Below are positions 17,950 to 25,330 of a DNA stretch of 53,516 bases, one piece after another (position 1 is the stretch's first letter; each line of letters begins with the position of its first letter). Source of the stretch: an uncultured Glaciecola sp. (GTDB taxonomy: Bacteria; Pseudomonadota; Gammaproteobacteria; Enterobacterales; Alteromonadaceae); assembly GCA_905479945.1 (NCBI GenBank), contig CAJQOP010000064.1, positions 1 to 53,516 of the forward strand, in the 5' to 3' direction. The notes under the pieces were generated by a model, which worked only from the letters and a program-made list of their open reading frames with translations, searched no databases and was not told the DNA's origin. A program made the translations under genes and the position numbers.

Positions 17950-18171
17950 TTAGGTTACGCCGTTAGCACTATAAATTAATTGAATGACACCTTTCGCTAC
18001 AAAACCTACCGCACCTAGACCAAGCACACTATAAGCAATAACTCGCCCAATAATAGGCACATCATTCTTTTTCAATACGTCGTGAATTGCTAAACCAAGC
18101 AAAACAAACAAACCGACTAAACTCACATTTAACAATATGGATTCAATTTGCTGATAGCTTTCTGGGGTCAT
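17950..18171 (-). CDS. DUF2788 small membrane protein
   Basis: A 73-residue protein with two membrane segments (about 15-33 and 44-66) joined by HDVLKKNDVPIIGR. It matches the DUF2788 family by length, the two-helix layout and its place next to fldA; its function is unknown. The ATG at 18171 has GAG six bases upstream and is preferred over a TTG two codons earlier. Confidence 0.85.
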   Translation of the reverse strand: MTPESYQQIESILLNVSLVGLFVLLGLAIHDVLKKNDVPIIGRVIAYSVLGLGAVGFVAKGVIQLIYSANGVT

Positions 18172-18259
18172 AGACAACTCACGTTTAAACTTTTGCGCGA
18201 TGTTAGCACAATTTCACTCGTTTTTTGAAGCCAATTGCATGATTAGTACACTATCAATG

Positions 18260-19060
18260 TCAGTTATATTTGCCACGTAAAATGCGGGTTAACAGGGTGT
18301 TAATAAGTTGTGGCTTTTCGGCGTGAAGCCAATGGCCCGTATCAACTATTCTTACTTTTGCATTTGGAAACTGTTTGATTATTGTCGCTTGATGTTGTGA
18401 GCCTATGTAGTCACTATTCTTACCTTTAATAAAGGTAATATCGCCTAAAAATAGTTCATCGTGGAATGGCCAATCGCTCAAAAGGGGGTAATCTCTTATA
18501 ATTAATGGCAAATTAAATCGCCAATGCCATCGTTTGTGCTCATCTTGATATAAACTTTTAAGTAAAAATGAGCGTGTTCCTGAGTCGACTACAAACTCAG
18601 ATAATTGTGCCATCGCTTGTTTTCGGTCTACTAAGGTTGCTAGTTTTACAGCACACAATCCATTTATTACAGTATGATGTCGGGGCTCGTATTTAACTGG
18701 GGCGATGTCCATCACAACTAGCTTTTCTATCAGTTGGGGCTGCAAACTTGCGACTCTCATCGCTACCTTACCACCCAAAGAGTGGGCCACAATGTGCGCA
18801 TTAAAAATATCGTTTGAGGCAAGAGTATCTATAACTTGATGGGCCCATGTATCAAAACTAAACGATTTGCTGTGCGGTGATTTACCATGATCTGGCAAGT
18901 CGATGCACAACACATGATGACTTGTTTCAAAATGTCGCCGAATTACCGACAAGTTATCACTATTTCCAAATAAACCATGGATAAGGACGATACTTGCTTG
19001 ATTTGGAGAAGACGCTAAATGCGCTTCTCCAAATGACTGACTAAACAATATTTCCGGCAT
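18260..19060 (-). CDS. ybfF: Alpha/beta-hydrolase esterase, YbfF family
   Basis: Serine esterase with broad acyl-ester or acyl-CoA thioesterase activity in E. coli YbfF. In 266 residues the fold's oxyanion motif IHGLFGN (27-33), the nucleophile elbow VAHSLGGK and the terminal catalytic histidine in DTGHWLHAEKP are all in order. It follows etfD after 58 bp and precedes the DUF2788 and fldA genes on the same strand. Confidence 0.9.
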   Translation of the reverse strand: MPEILFSQSFGEAHLASSPNQASIVLIHGLFGNSDNLSVIRRHFETSHHVLCIDLPDHGKSPHSKSFSFDTWAHQVIDTLASNDIFNAHIVAHSLGGKVAMRVASLQPQLIEKLVVMDIAPVKYEPRHHTVINGLCAVKLATLVDRKQAMAQLSEFVVDSGTRSFLLKSLYQDEHKRWHWRFNLPLIIRDYPLLSDWPFHDELFLGDITFIKGKNSDYIGSQHQATIIKQFPNAKVRIVDTGHWLHAEKPQLINTLLTRILRGKYN

Positions 19061-19118
19061 TTCTAATAAGCTTCCAAATAGAATGACAAGTCTTACTTAT
19101 TTTCGTTAAAACTTAGTT

Positions 19119-20768
19119 TTACATATTAGGATAGTTTGGCCCGCCGGTGCCCTCAGGCACTATCCAATTGATATTTTGATTTGGATCTTTGATATCACAT
19201 GTTTTGCAGTGCACGCAGTTTTGTCCGTTTATTTGCAGCTGTTTTTCTCCAGCAGCGTTTTCAACGATCTCATATACGCCTGCAGGGCAATATCGCTGTG
19301 CCGGTTCATCATACAAAGGTAAATTGACCGTAATTGGTATCGTTGGGTCCTTTAATACCAAGTGGCAAGGTTGATCTTCTTCATGATTCGTATTTGACAA
19401 AAACACCGAAGATAATTTATCAAAACTAAATACGCCATCTGGCTTCGGATAGCTTATTTTAGGCATGTCGGCTGCCAGTTTTAAGGAAGCATGGTCCGGC
19501 GTGGAGTCGCCGATAGAAAAGGGGAGTTTGCCGCCAAAGAAATTTTGATCAACAGTGTTGTATGCACCGCCGAAAAAGTTACCAAACTTGTGCATGGCCG
19601 CGCCAAAATTACGCGAGGCATATAATTCATCATACAGCCAAGAATTTTTGAAGGCCTCCGTGTATTCGATTGGATCTTTTACTTCTGGATTTTCTTGTGA
19701 CAACAACTCGAATAAAGTTTCTGCAGCTAAAATACCCGACTTCATGGCCGTGTGATTGCCCTTTATTTTCGAGAAATTTAGTGTGCCTGCATCGCAACCC
19801 ACGATAAGTCCGCCAGGGAATGTCATTTTGGGTAAGGACTGGAATCCGCCTTTAGCAATTGCTCTTGCACCGTAGGTTACTCGTTTGGCATCTTTTAGCG
19901 TATTAGCTAGAACCGGATGGTGTTTCAAACGTTGAAATTCGTCAAAAGGACTTAAATGCGGGTTCGCGTAGTTGAGGTCTACAATAAGACCCACAAATAC
20001 CTGATTGTTTTCTGCATGGTATAAATAACTTCCGCCCGTTGCGTCGGTAAGCGGCCAACCCGCAGTATGAACAACTAATCCTTCTTGGTGCTGTTCTGCA
20101 GGAATATCCCAAATTTCTTTAAAACCAATAGCATAATGCTGTGGCGCCGCATCTTTATTCAAATCAAACTGCTGCATAAGTTGTTTACCCAAGTGCCCAC
20201 GGCAACCTTCAGCAAACACGGTATATTTAGCAGTTAAAAGCATACCTGGCATATAGCTGTCTTTTTGTTCGCCAGCCTCGCTGATACCCATGTCACCTGT
20301 AATTACACCGCCAACACTGCCATCTTCATTATAATGCACAGCAGCTGCGGCGAAACCAGGGAACACTTCAACACCGAGTTGCTCGGCTTGCTCTGCTAAC
20401 CATCTGCACAGATTTGCCATACTGGTAATATAATTACCCTTATTGTGCATAGTTTTCGGTGTCATGAAGTTGGGGAGTTTAGTAGAGCCAGTTTCACTGT
20501 TAAGCAAATAAATATGGTCTTCGGTGACCTTTGTGGTTAATGGCGCGCCTAATTCAGCCCAATTTGGAAACAATTCGTCCAAGGCTTTGGTCTCAAAAAC
20601 GGCGCCAGACAAGATGTGCGCACCTACTTCTGAACCTTTTTCGAGCACACAAACATTTAACTCTTGGCCTTTTTCGTTGGCTAATTGCTTGAGTTTGCAA
20701 GCAGCTGATAGGCCTGAAGGCCCTGCACCTACTACAATAACATCAAACTCCATTACTTCTCTTTCCAC
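19119..20768 (-). CDS. etfD: Electron-transfer flavoprotein-ubiquinone oxidoreductase
   Basis: Passes electrons from reduced ETF (from acyl-CoA and related dehydrogenases) to ubiquinone at the inner membrane. The 549-residue protein has the N-terminal FAD fold GAGPSGLSAACK (14-25), the family block YGARAIAKGGFQSLPK, and a C-terminal [4Fe-4S] site with CPAGVYE and CVHCKTCDIKDP. The GTG at 20768 is supported by AGGAG five bases upstream; an ATG at 20753 is possible. The gene is divergent from etfB-etfA and from the MITE-like repeat whose edge sits about 12 bp upstream of its ribosome site. Confidence 0.96.
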   Translation of the reverse strand: MEREVMEFDVIVVGAGPSGLSAACKLKQLANEKGQELNVCVLEKGSEVGAHILSGAVFETKALDELFPNWAELGAPLTTKVTEDHIYLLNSETGSTKLPNFMTPKTMHNKGNYITSMANLCRWLAEQAEQLGVEVFPGFAAAAVHYNEDGSVGGVITGDMGISEAGEQKDSYMPGMLLTAKYTVFAEGCRGHLGKQLMQQFDLNKDAAPQHYAIGFKEIWDIPAEQHQEGLVVHTAGWPLTDATGGSYLYHAENNQVFVGLIVDLNYANPHLSPFDEFQRLKHHPVLANTLKDAKRVTYGARAIAKGGFQSLPKMTFPGGLIVGCDAGTLNFSKIKGNHTAMKSGILAAETLFELLSQENPEVKDPIEYTEAFKNSWLYDELYASRNFGAAMHKFGNFFGGAYNTVDQNFFGGKLPFSIGDSTPDHASLKLAADMPKISYPKPDGVFSFDKLSSVFLSNTNHEEDQPCHLVLKDPTIPITVNLPLYDEPAQRYCPAGVYEIVENAAGEKQLQINGQNCVHCKTCDIKDPNQNINWIVPEGTGGPNYPNM

Positions 20769-20790
20769 GGTAACTCCTAAACAACTCTTT

Positions 20791-20974
20791 TAGGGCATGT
20801 TAATTTTTACTGTAAGTGCGTTTAGCGGTATGAGACTAATTTCAGTGCGTTTCGTGCACTTATGCAGATCCCACTGCAGATCCCATTGCATGAGTGCACA
20901 TGACGCTTACTCAGCCTTGTCTATATTGCTTTCATACCGCTGTAAAAATGAACAGTTAAGACCAACATGCCCTA
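20791..20974. mobile_element. MITE-like element with nested inverted repeats
   Basis: The ends are perfect 11-bp inverted repeats, TAGGGCATGTT (20791-20801) and AACATGCCCTA (20964-20974). Three further pairs nest inside in the right order: ATTTTTAC/GTAAAAAT (20803-20810 and 20942-20949), AGCGGTATGA/TCATACCGCT (20824-20833 and 20932-20941), and a 13-bp pair with one mismatch (20854-20866 and 20887-20899). Outer TA dinucleotides could be a target duplication, as in IS630/Tc1-type elements, but this is inference. No transposase is encoded. It also contains a 12-bp direct repeat (GCAGATCCCACT). It lies between etfD and etfB. The rest of that 424-bp gap is AT-rich promoter DNA. Confidence 0.8.
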
Positions 20975-21192
20975 GTTATAGTAAAATATTAATTAAACGA
21001 ATATTACAGCTTGTCAAAACATTGTAAAATGTATTTGCCAACTTATCGTATTTTATAGTGAATACAGGTTGACGTTTACGGAAAGTATCAGTAAATTTTG
21101 CGCCAACAATTATATACACGTGCTAGTTTTACGTGAAAATGTAAGTAAAGCGAATAGTATTTTTTTATCGAAAGCGCTAAACAGAGGTTATT

Positions 21193-21951
21193 ATGAAAAT
21201 TTTAGTACCGGTAAAACGGGCAGTGGACTACAACGTTAAGGTAAGAGTAAAACCTGACAATTCAGGTGTTGACCTTAATAACGTTAAAATGGCAATTAAC
21301 CCTTTCTGTGAAATTGCTGTTGAAGAAGCAATTCGTTTAAAAGAAAAAGGTGTTGCAACCGAGGTTATTGTTGTTTCTGTGGGCGATAAAGCATGCCAAG
21401 AACAAATTAGAACCGGTTTAGCCTTGGGTGCCGACCGTGGTATTCATATCGAAACTGAAGCCGATGCTGTGGTTGACTCCTTACAAGTTGCAAAACTTCT
21501 GCAAAAAGTTGTCGAAGCCGAGTCACCAGACTTAATCATATTAGGTAAGCAGTCAATTGATTCAGATAACAACCAGACAGGTCAAATGCTAGCTGCATTG
21601 ACCGGCATGCCGCAGGGCACCTTTGCGTCAGAAGTAGTTGTTTCCGACGGCACTGTAAACGTTAAACGAGAAATCGATGGTGGTTTGCAAACTGTGAAGC
21701 TTACTTTGCCCGCTGTAGTTACTACTGATTTACGTTTGAATGAGCCGCGTTATGCGTCACTACCAAATATTATGAAAGCCAAACGTAAACCTATTGACGT
21801 TAAACCAGTGGCTGATTTTGGTGTTGATATGAAGTCGAATGTAACAGTCTTAAAAGTAGAAGCGCCGGCTCAACGAAGCGGTGGTGTAAAAGTGGCAGAC
21901 GTTGCTGAACTTGTTGAAAAATTAAAGAATGAAGCGAAGGTGATATCATGA
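21193..21951 (+). CDS. etfB: Electron-transfer flavoprotein beta subunit
   Basis: Forms the ETF heterodimer with EtfA, which takes electrons from acyl-CoA, isovaleryl-CoA and similar dehydrogenases; the acyl-CoA dehydrogenase at 27875 is a candidate donor. The 252 residues begin [20 protein letters not shown] and contain the AMP-binding loop [11 protein letters not shown] and the family signature [25 protein letters not shown] lies six bases before the ATG. It overlaps etfA by four bases (ATGA). Confidence 0.97.
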   Translation: MKILVPVKRAVDYNVKVRVKPDNSGVDLNNVKMAINPFCEIAVEEAIRLKEKGVATEVIVVSVGDKACQEQIRTGLALGADRGIHIETEADAVVDSLQVAKLLQKVVEAESPDLIILGKQSIDSDNNQTGQMLAALTGMPQGTFASEVVVSDGTVNVKREIDGGLQTVKLTLPAVVTTDLRLNEPRYASLPNIMKAKRKPIDVKPVADFGVDMKSNVTVLKVEAPAQRSGGVKVADVAELVEKLKNEAKVIS

Positions 21952-22874
21952 GTGTATTAGTTTATGCAGAGCACGATAATGAGTCGTTAAAAACTGAAAC
22001 TAACAAATTGGTTCACGCAGCACTTGGTGCATCAACAGATATAGTAGTGTTAGTAGCAGGCTCAGGATGTTCAGCTATTGCTGATGCCGCCGCCAAAATA
22101 TCTGGTGTGTCTAAAGTTATCTTGGCTGACAATGAAGTATATTTGCATCAGTTGCCAGAAAATATCGCGGACTTAGTGCTTGAATTGTCAGCTGACTATA
22201 CTCACTTATTTGCAGCTGCAACAACGACTGGTAAAAACTTCATGCCGCGCGTTGCTGCGCTATTAGACGTTGCGCAAATATCTGACGTTATTAAGGTTGT
22301 TTCTGAGGATACATTTGTTCGCCCAATTTATGCGGGTAATGCAATTGCAACAGTGCAATCTTCTGATACTAAGAAAGTGGTTACGGTTCGTGCCGCTTCA
22401 TTTGATGCTGCTGCAAACGATGGCAACGCATCGGTTGAGATTTTAGATACTGTTAAAACATCTGAAAAATCAAGTTTTGTATCTGCAGAATTAACTGTTT
22501 CTGAGCGCCCTGAACTAACCGCCGCCGATGTAATTATCTCTGGTGGCCGTGGCATGCAAAACGGTGAGAACTTTGCATTACTTAACGGTATCGCCGATAA
22601 GTTAGGTGCCGCAATTGGCGCTTCGCGTGCTGCAGTAGATGCTGGCTTTGTTCCTAATGATATGCAGGTTGGCCAAACAGGCAAAATTGTTGCTCCTCAG
22701 CTATACATAGCCGTTGGTATCTCGGGTGCAATACAGCATTTGGCAGGTATGAAGGACAGTAAGGTAATTGTCGCGATTAATAAAGACGAAGAAGCACCTA
22801 TCTTCTCTGTTGCTGATTATGGCTTAGTCGGCGATTTGTTCGACATATTGCCACAGTTAGAAGCCGCTCTTTAA
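21948..22874 (+). CDS. etfA: Electron-transfer flavoprotein alpha subunit
   Basis: FAD-binding ETF subunit, 308 residues. The C-terminal FAD domain shows the family signatures [45 protein letters not shown] and [20 protein letters not shown]. It is translated directly after etfB through an ATGA overlap and closes the two-gene operon; a strong terminator follows at 22912. Confidence 0.97.
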   Translation: MSVLVYAEHDNESLKTETNKLVHAALGASTDIVVLVAGSGCSAIADAAAKISGVSKVILADNEVYLHQLPENIADLVLELSADYTHLFAAATTTGKNFMPRVAALLDVAQISDVIKVVSEDTFVRPIYAGNAIATVQSSDTKKVVTVRAASFDAAANDGNASVEILDTVKTSEKSSFVSAELTVSERPELTAADVIISGGRGMQNGENFALLNGIADKLGAAIGASRAAVDAGFVPNDMQVGQTGKIVAPQLYIAVGISGAIQHLAGMKDSKVIVAINKDEEAPIFSVADYGLVGDLFDILPQLEAAL

Positions 22875-22911
22875 AGAATAATTTTCACTTTAAAATTGTA
22901 GAGTAAAGCCA

Positions 22912-22948
22912 AAATCCCTGAGAAACTTATTTTCTCAGGGATTTTTTT
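22912..22948 (+). terminator. Rho-independent terminator of etfBA
   Basis: AAATCCCTGAGAAA pairs perfectly with TTTCTCAGGGATTT across a 5-base loop and runs into a seven-T tract. It lies about 40 bp after the etfA stop. Confidence 0.95.
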
Positions 22949-23153
22949 ATTTCGTAATGAAAATTTAAAGACGCGACATTTAACATAAGCTTGTCCATAT
23001 CCATATCCATATGTTTCATAGCTCCTTTTTTTTGATTAAATTTAAATCAATTGTTGTCTAATTTTTAACCATATATTAACATCAAGTCGCTTACGCTTAA
23101 ATTTGCGCTACAGGAGTGCCAAAAACAGCGTGCATTGAACGGAGAATCTATCA

Positions 23154-23606
23154 ATGAAAGCACAATTAATTAGAAAATCTGGGATGTTTATTTGTCTATT
23201 AAGTTTACTGTCGTTTAATTCATTAGCTCAAGAGGATGAGCGTGTCTTTAAGAATGGTGACTATTGGGAAGTGTCTTCAATAACAGTTGTCGACGGACAG
23301 TGGCAAAACTATGCCATCCATTTATCGAATAGATGGCGTGACTCTATGGAGTTTGCAAAAACTAAAGGATGGATAACTGGATACAAAGTACTTACAAATG
23401 AATATCCGAGAAACAACGAGCCAGATTTATACCTGATTACTATGTTTGGAGAAATGGCTACCAAAGCTCAGGAGGATGAGCGTTATAAAGCTTATATGGA
23501 ATGGTCAAAAAGTACTATTGCTGAGATGCAAGAAGGTAGCGGCGAACGAGTAGTTATGCGCCATTTAAGTGGTGACGTATTATTGCGGGAAGTTACGTTT
23601 AGATAG
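23154..23606 (+). CDS. Small exported protein of unknown function
   Basis: A 150-residue protein with a clear signal peptide (about 1-25, cleavage after SLA-QE). The mature part is acidic and shows YWEVSSITVVDGQ near 42 and a second half with EMATKAQEDERYK. The sequence QEDER appears twice, right after the signal peptide and near residue 105. A small ferredoxin-like (dimeric alpha-beta barrel) fold is possible from its length and pattern, but I do not recognise the family. GGAG lies about nine bases before the ATG. It stands alone between etfA and moaE. Confidence 0.75.
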   Translation: MKAQLIRKSGMFICLLSLLSFNSLAQEDERVFKNGDYWEVSSITVVDGQWQNYAIHLSNRWRDSMEFAKTKGWITGYKVLTNEYPRNNEPDLYLITMFGEMATKAQEDERYKAYMEWSKSTIAEMQEGSGERVVMRHLSGDVLLREVTFR

Positions 23607-23645
23607 TTACTATTTAAAATAGCTTAGATTATCTAGCTATTCATT

Positions 23646-23678
23646 CAACAGCCAATATTCATTCGCAGTGGGCTGTTG
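23646..23678. terminator. Stem-loop between convergent genes, weak terminator
   Basis: CAACAGCC pairs with GGCTGTTG over a 17-base loop, about 40 bp after the stop of the small exported protein. There is no proper T-run on either strand, so termination is uncertain. Confidence 0.4.
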
Positions 23679-23786
23679 TATTACTAAGTTTATTATAAGT
23701 ATTTCAATCAATTTTTTAATTTTCAATGCTCTTCCAAATACCCTCAAGTTCGAGCCTGCAACAAATTTGTTGTAACTGCCTCTAAT

Positions 23787-24263
23787 TTAATCAAGCCAAT
23801 CAAACGCCTTATCTTGGTCTGAACCTTTTGCTTTCACCCAAAATTCACCTGATTCAGTAATTTCTTTTTTCCAAAACGGTGCCTCAACCTTTAGAAAGTC
23901 CATAATGAATTCGCATGCAGCAAAGGCTGCTTTTCGATGTTTGCTGCTCACTCCAACAAACACAATCTGTTCGTCGGGTGTTAAATCACCAACTCGATGA
24001 ATAATAGTGATGGCGCCTAATGGCCAGCGTTTGCGGGCTTGTTCACAAATATTCATAAGGCTTTTCTCGGTCATTTGAGGGTAATGTTCGAGAGTCATAA
24101 ACCGCAAGTTTCCATGTTCTGACATTTCTCTAACTAAACCGATAAATGTCACCACAGCGCCGTCAGATTCACAGTTGCAAATGATTCTTCTATACTCTTC
24201 TGCAAGCACAAAGTCTTGTTCCTGTATTGTGATGACTGTTTTTGTGTTTTGTATTTCATTCAT
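23787..24263 (-). CDS. moaE: Molybdopterin synthase catalytic subunit
   Basis: MoaE uses MoaD thiocarboxylate to add sulfur to cyclic pyranopterin and make molybdopterin. The 158 residues carry the family blocks GAVVTFIGLVREMSE (35-49), LEHYPQMTEKSL, IIHRVGDLTPDE, SSKHRKAAFAACEFIMDFLK and the active-site KVEAPFWKKE. No moaD, moaA or moaC is in the window, so it must draw on partners elsewhere or in trans. The ribosome site is weak. It is transcribed alone. Confidence 0.95.
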   Translation of the reverse strand: MNEIQNTKTVITIQEQDFVLAEEYRRIICNCESDGAVVTFIGLVREMSEHGNLRFMTLEHYPQMTEKSLMNICEQARKRWPLGAITIIHRVGDLTPDEQIVFVGVSSKHRKAAFAACEFIMDFLKVEAPFWKKEITESGEFWVKAKGSDQDKAFDWLD

Positions 24264-24356
24264 TGTTTGGTTTAGGTCTCGTCAATACGGTTTGTTTATT
24301 ATTCTTAATTGAATATCACATTATCCTAAGTTGATAAGATATAGAAGGCGATTTTT

Positions 24357-24521
24357 ATGAAAGCCATCGCCTCTATAACAACAAGTCCATATAAGCGAGC
24401 AGAGATAGAACTATTAATTTGCAAAGCATTATTAGCTCGCAAAGCATTATTAACACGCCAAGAATTATTAACACATCGAAAAAGAAGAAATAAAGTGAAA
24501 AAACGATCTATGGTTTTTTAG
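24357..24521 (+). CDS. Possible small basic protein with hexapeptide repeats
   Basis: A 54-codon open frame starts at an ATG with GAAGG eight bases upstream and stops at TAG 24519-24521, overlapping the stop of the convergent gene. Residues 22-39 are three in-frame copies of a six-residue unit, CKALLA/RKALLT/RQELLT in outline, followed by a Lys/Arg-rich end. It would be an amphipathic, strongly basic peptide. No family is known to me. An 18-bp tandem repeat stays open by construction, so the frame may be accidental. Confidence 0.3.
   Translation: MKAIASITTSPYKRAEIELLICKALLARKALLTRQELLTHRKRRNKVKKRSMVF
24421..24474. repeat. 18-bp tandem repeat, three copies
   Basis: Three adjacent 18-bp units (gcaaagcattattaacac in the middle copy) with a few changes lie 34 bp beyond the stop of the spermidine-synthase-like gene and inside the possible small frame at 24357. 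Confidence 0.9.
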
Positions 24522-25185
24522 CTAGAAAAATTGTATGTCTACTCCCTTTGCCTGGACGAGCGCGAACGATATGAGTGTCTACTCGGAAACCTGATTTTTT
24601 CAATCGTACGGTAAATAGATGATCTGGACCGGCTGACCAGATAGCCAGTGTGCCTTTAGGGCGCATGGTTGCATAGATACTCTGAAGCCCGCGCTCAGAG
24701 TAAATCCAATTGTTATCTGAGTGAGTAAGGCCTTCGGGGCCATTGTCGACATCCAGTAAGATAGAATCAAAAGTTGGTATTTGTGTAGACAGTAGTTCTT
24801 TTACATCACCAACATGAACAACAGTGCGTTTATCTTGTAATGGATTCCCTGCACAGTTGCCTAAGGGGCCATTGTTCCATTCGACGACTTCTGGTATTAA
24901 CTCTGCAACAGTCACCTGAGAGCTTGAGTTAACCGCTTTAAGCGCTGCAGCCAAGGTATATCCCATTCCCAAACCACCAACTAATACTTGAGCATTGTTG
25001 ATTGAAGTGATGTGAGCACAACCCAATTGTGAAAGTACTTTTTCAGAGTTATAAACTCGGCTATTCATTAATTCGCCGCGTATTCCCGAAAGTTTGATAG
25101 AAAACTCTTCACCACGCTGGGAAAGTTTCAATTCACCACCACCATTGGGGATTTCTGCAGTGTCTAAGTGTATCCATGGGATCAT
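24508..25185 (-). CDS. Spermidine-synthase-like SAM-fold protein
   Basis: A 225-residue Rossmann protein of the spermidine synthase/SpeE-like superfamily. The SAM-type glycine loop is VLVGGLGMGYTLAAAL (67-82), followed by VAELIPEVVEWN with the acidic residue that binds the nucleoside, HVGDVKELL and DSILLDVDNGPEGLTH. It lacks the N-terminal beta domain of true spermidine synthases, so polyamine synthesis is doubtful; many such short homologues are unassigned methyltransferase-like proteins. The ATG at 25185 has no Shine-Dalgarno sequence. It stands alone, downstream of the TonB receptor on the same strand. Confidence 0.8.
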   Translation of the reverse strand: MIPWIHLDTAEIPNGGGELKLSQRGEEFSIKLSGIRGELMNSRVYNSEKVLSQLGCAHITSINNAQVLVGGLGMGYTLAAALKAVNSSSQVTVAELIPEVVEWNNGPLGNCAGNPLQDKRTVVHVGDVKELLSTQIPTFDSILLDVDNGPEGLTHSDNNWIYSERGLQSIYATMRPKGTLAIWSAGPDHLFTVRLKKSGFRVDTHIVRARPGKGSRHTIFLAKKP

Positions 25186-25277
25186 AAGGAGATGTAATTC
25201 ATAGTTGGTATTTGCGAGACTCTATTATAGGTGCTAATTGCATTTGAAAGCCCAAACATTTATGTGCTCACGCTAGA

Positions 25278-25311
25278 TAAAAATGGGGCATGATCAAATT
25301 GAAAATGCCCC
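25278..25311 (-). terminator. Terminator of the first TonB receptor gene
   Basis: GGGGCAT pairs with ATGCCCC across a 13-base loop, and ATTTTTATC follows on the minus strand. It lies just past the receptor stop at 25331. Confidence 0.78.
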
Positions 25312-25330
25312 TGCGTTATTAATAACTTTA

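Noticed and set aside
20797..21027. A 76-codon frame between etfD and etfB
   Set aside because: It lies mostly inside the MITE-like inverted repeat, has no ribosome site and no similarity to a family.
21069..21083. Possible LiuR-like operator before etfB (TTGACGTTTACGGAA)
   Set aside because: Only the left half resembles the operators I remember for that regulator; the right half does not complete the dyad. No regulator gene is nearby.
22993..23012. (ccatat) hexamer repeat before the small exported gene
   Set aside because: Only three short copies; too little to call a functional repeat.
25186..25195. AAGGAG on the plus strand beside the spermidine-synthase-like start
   Set aside because: It is followed by ATG then TAA at once, so no gene; and it is the wrong strand for the neighbouring start.
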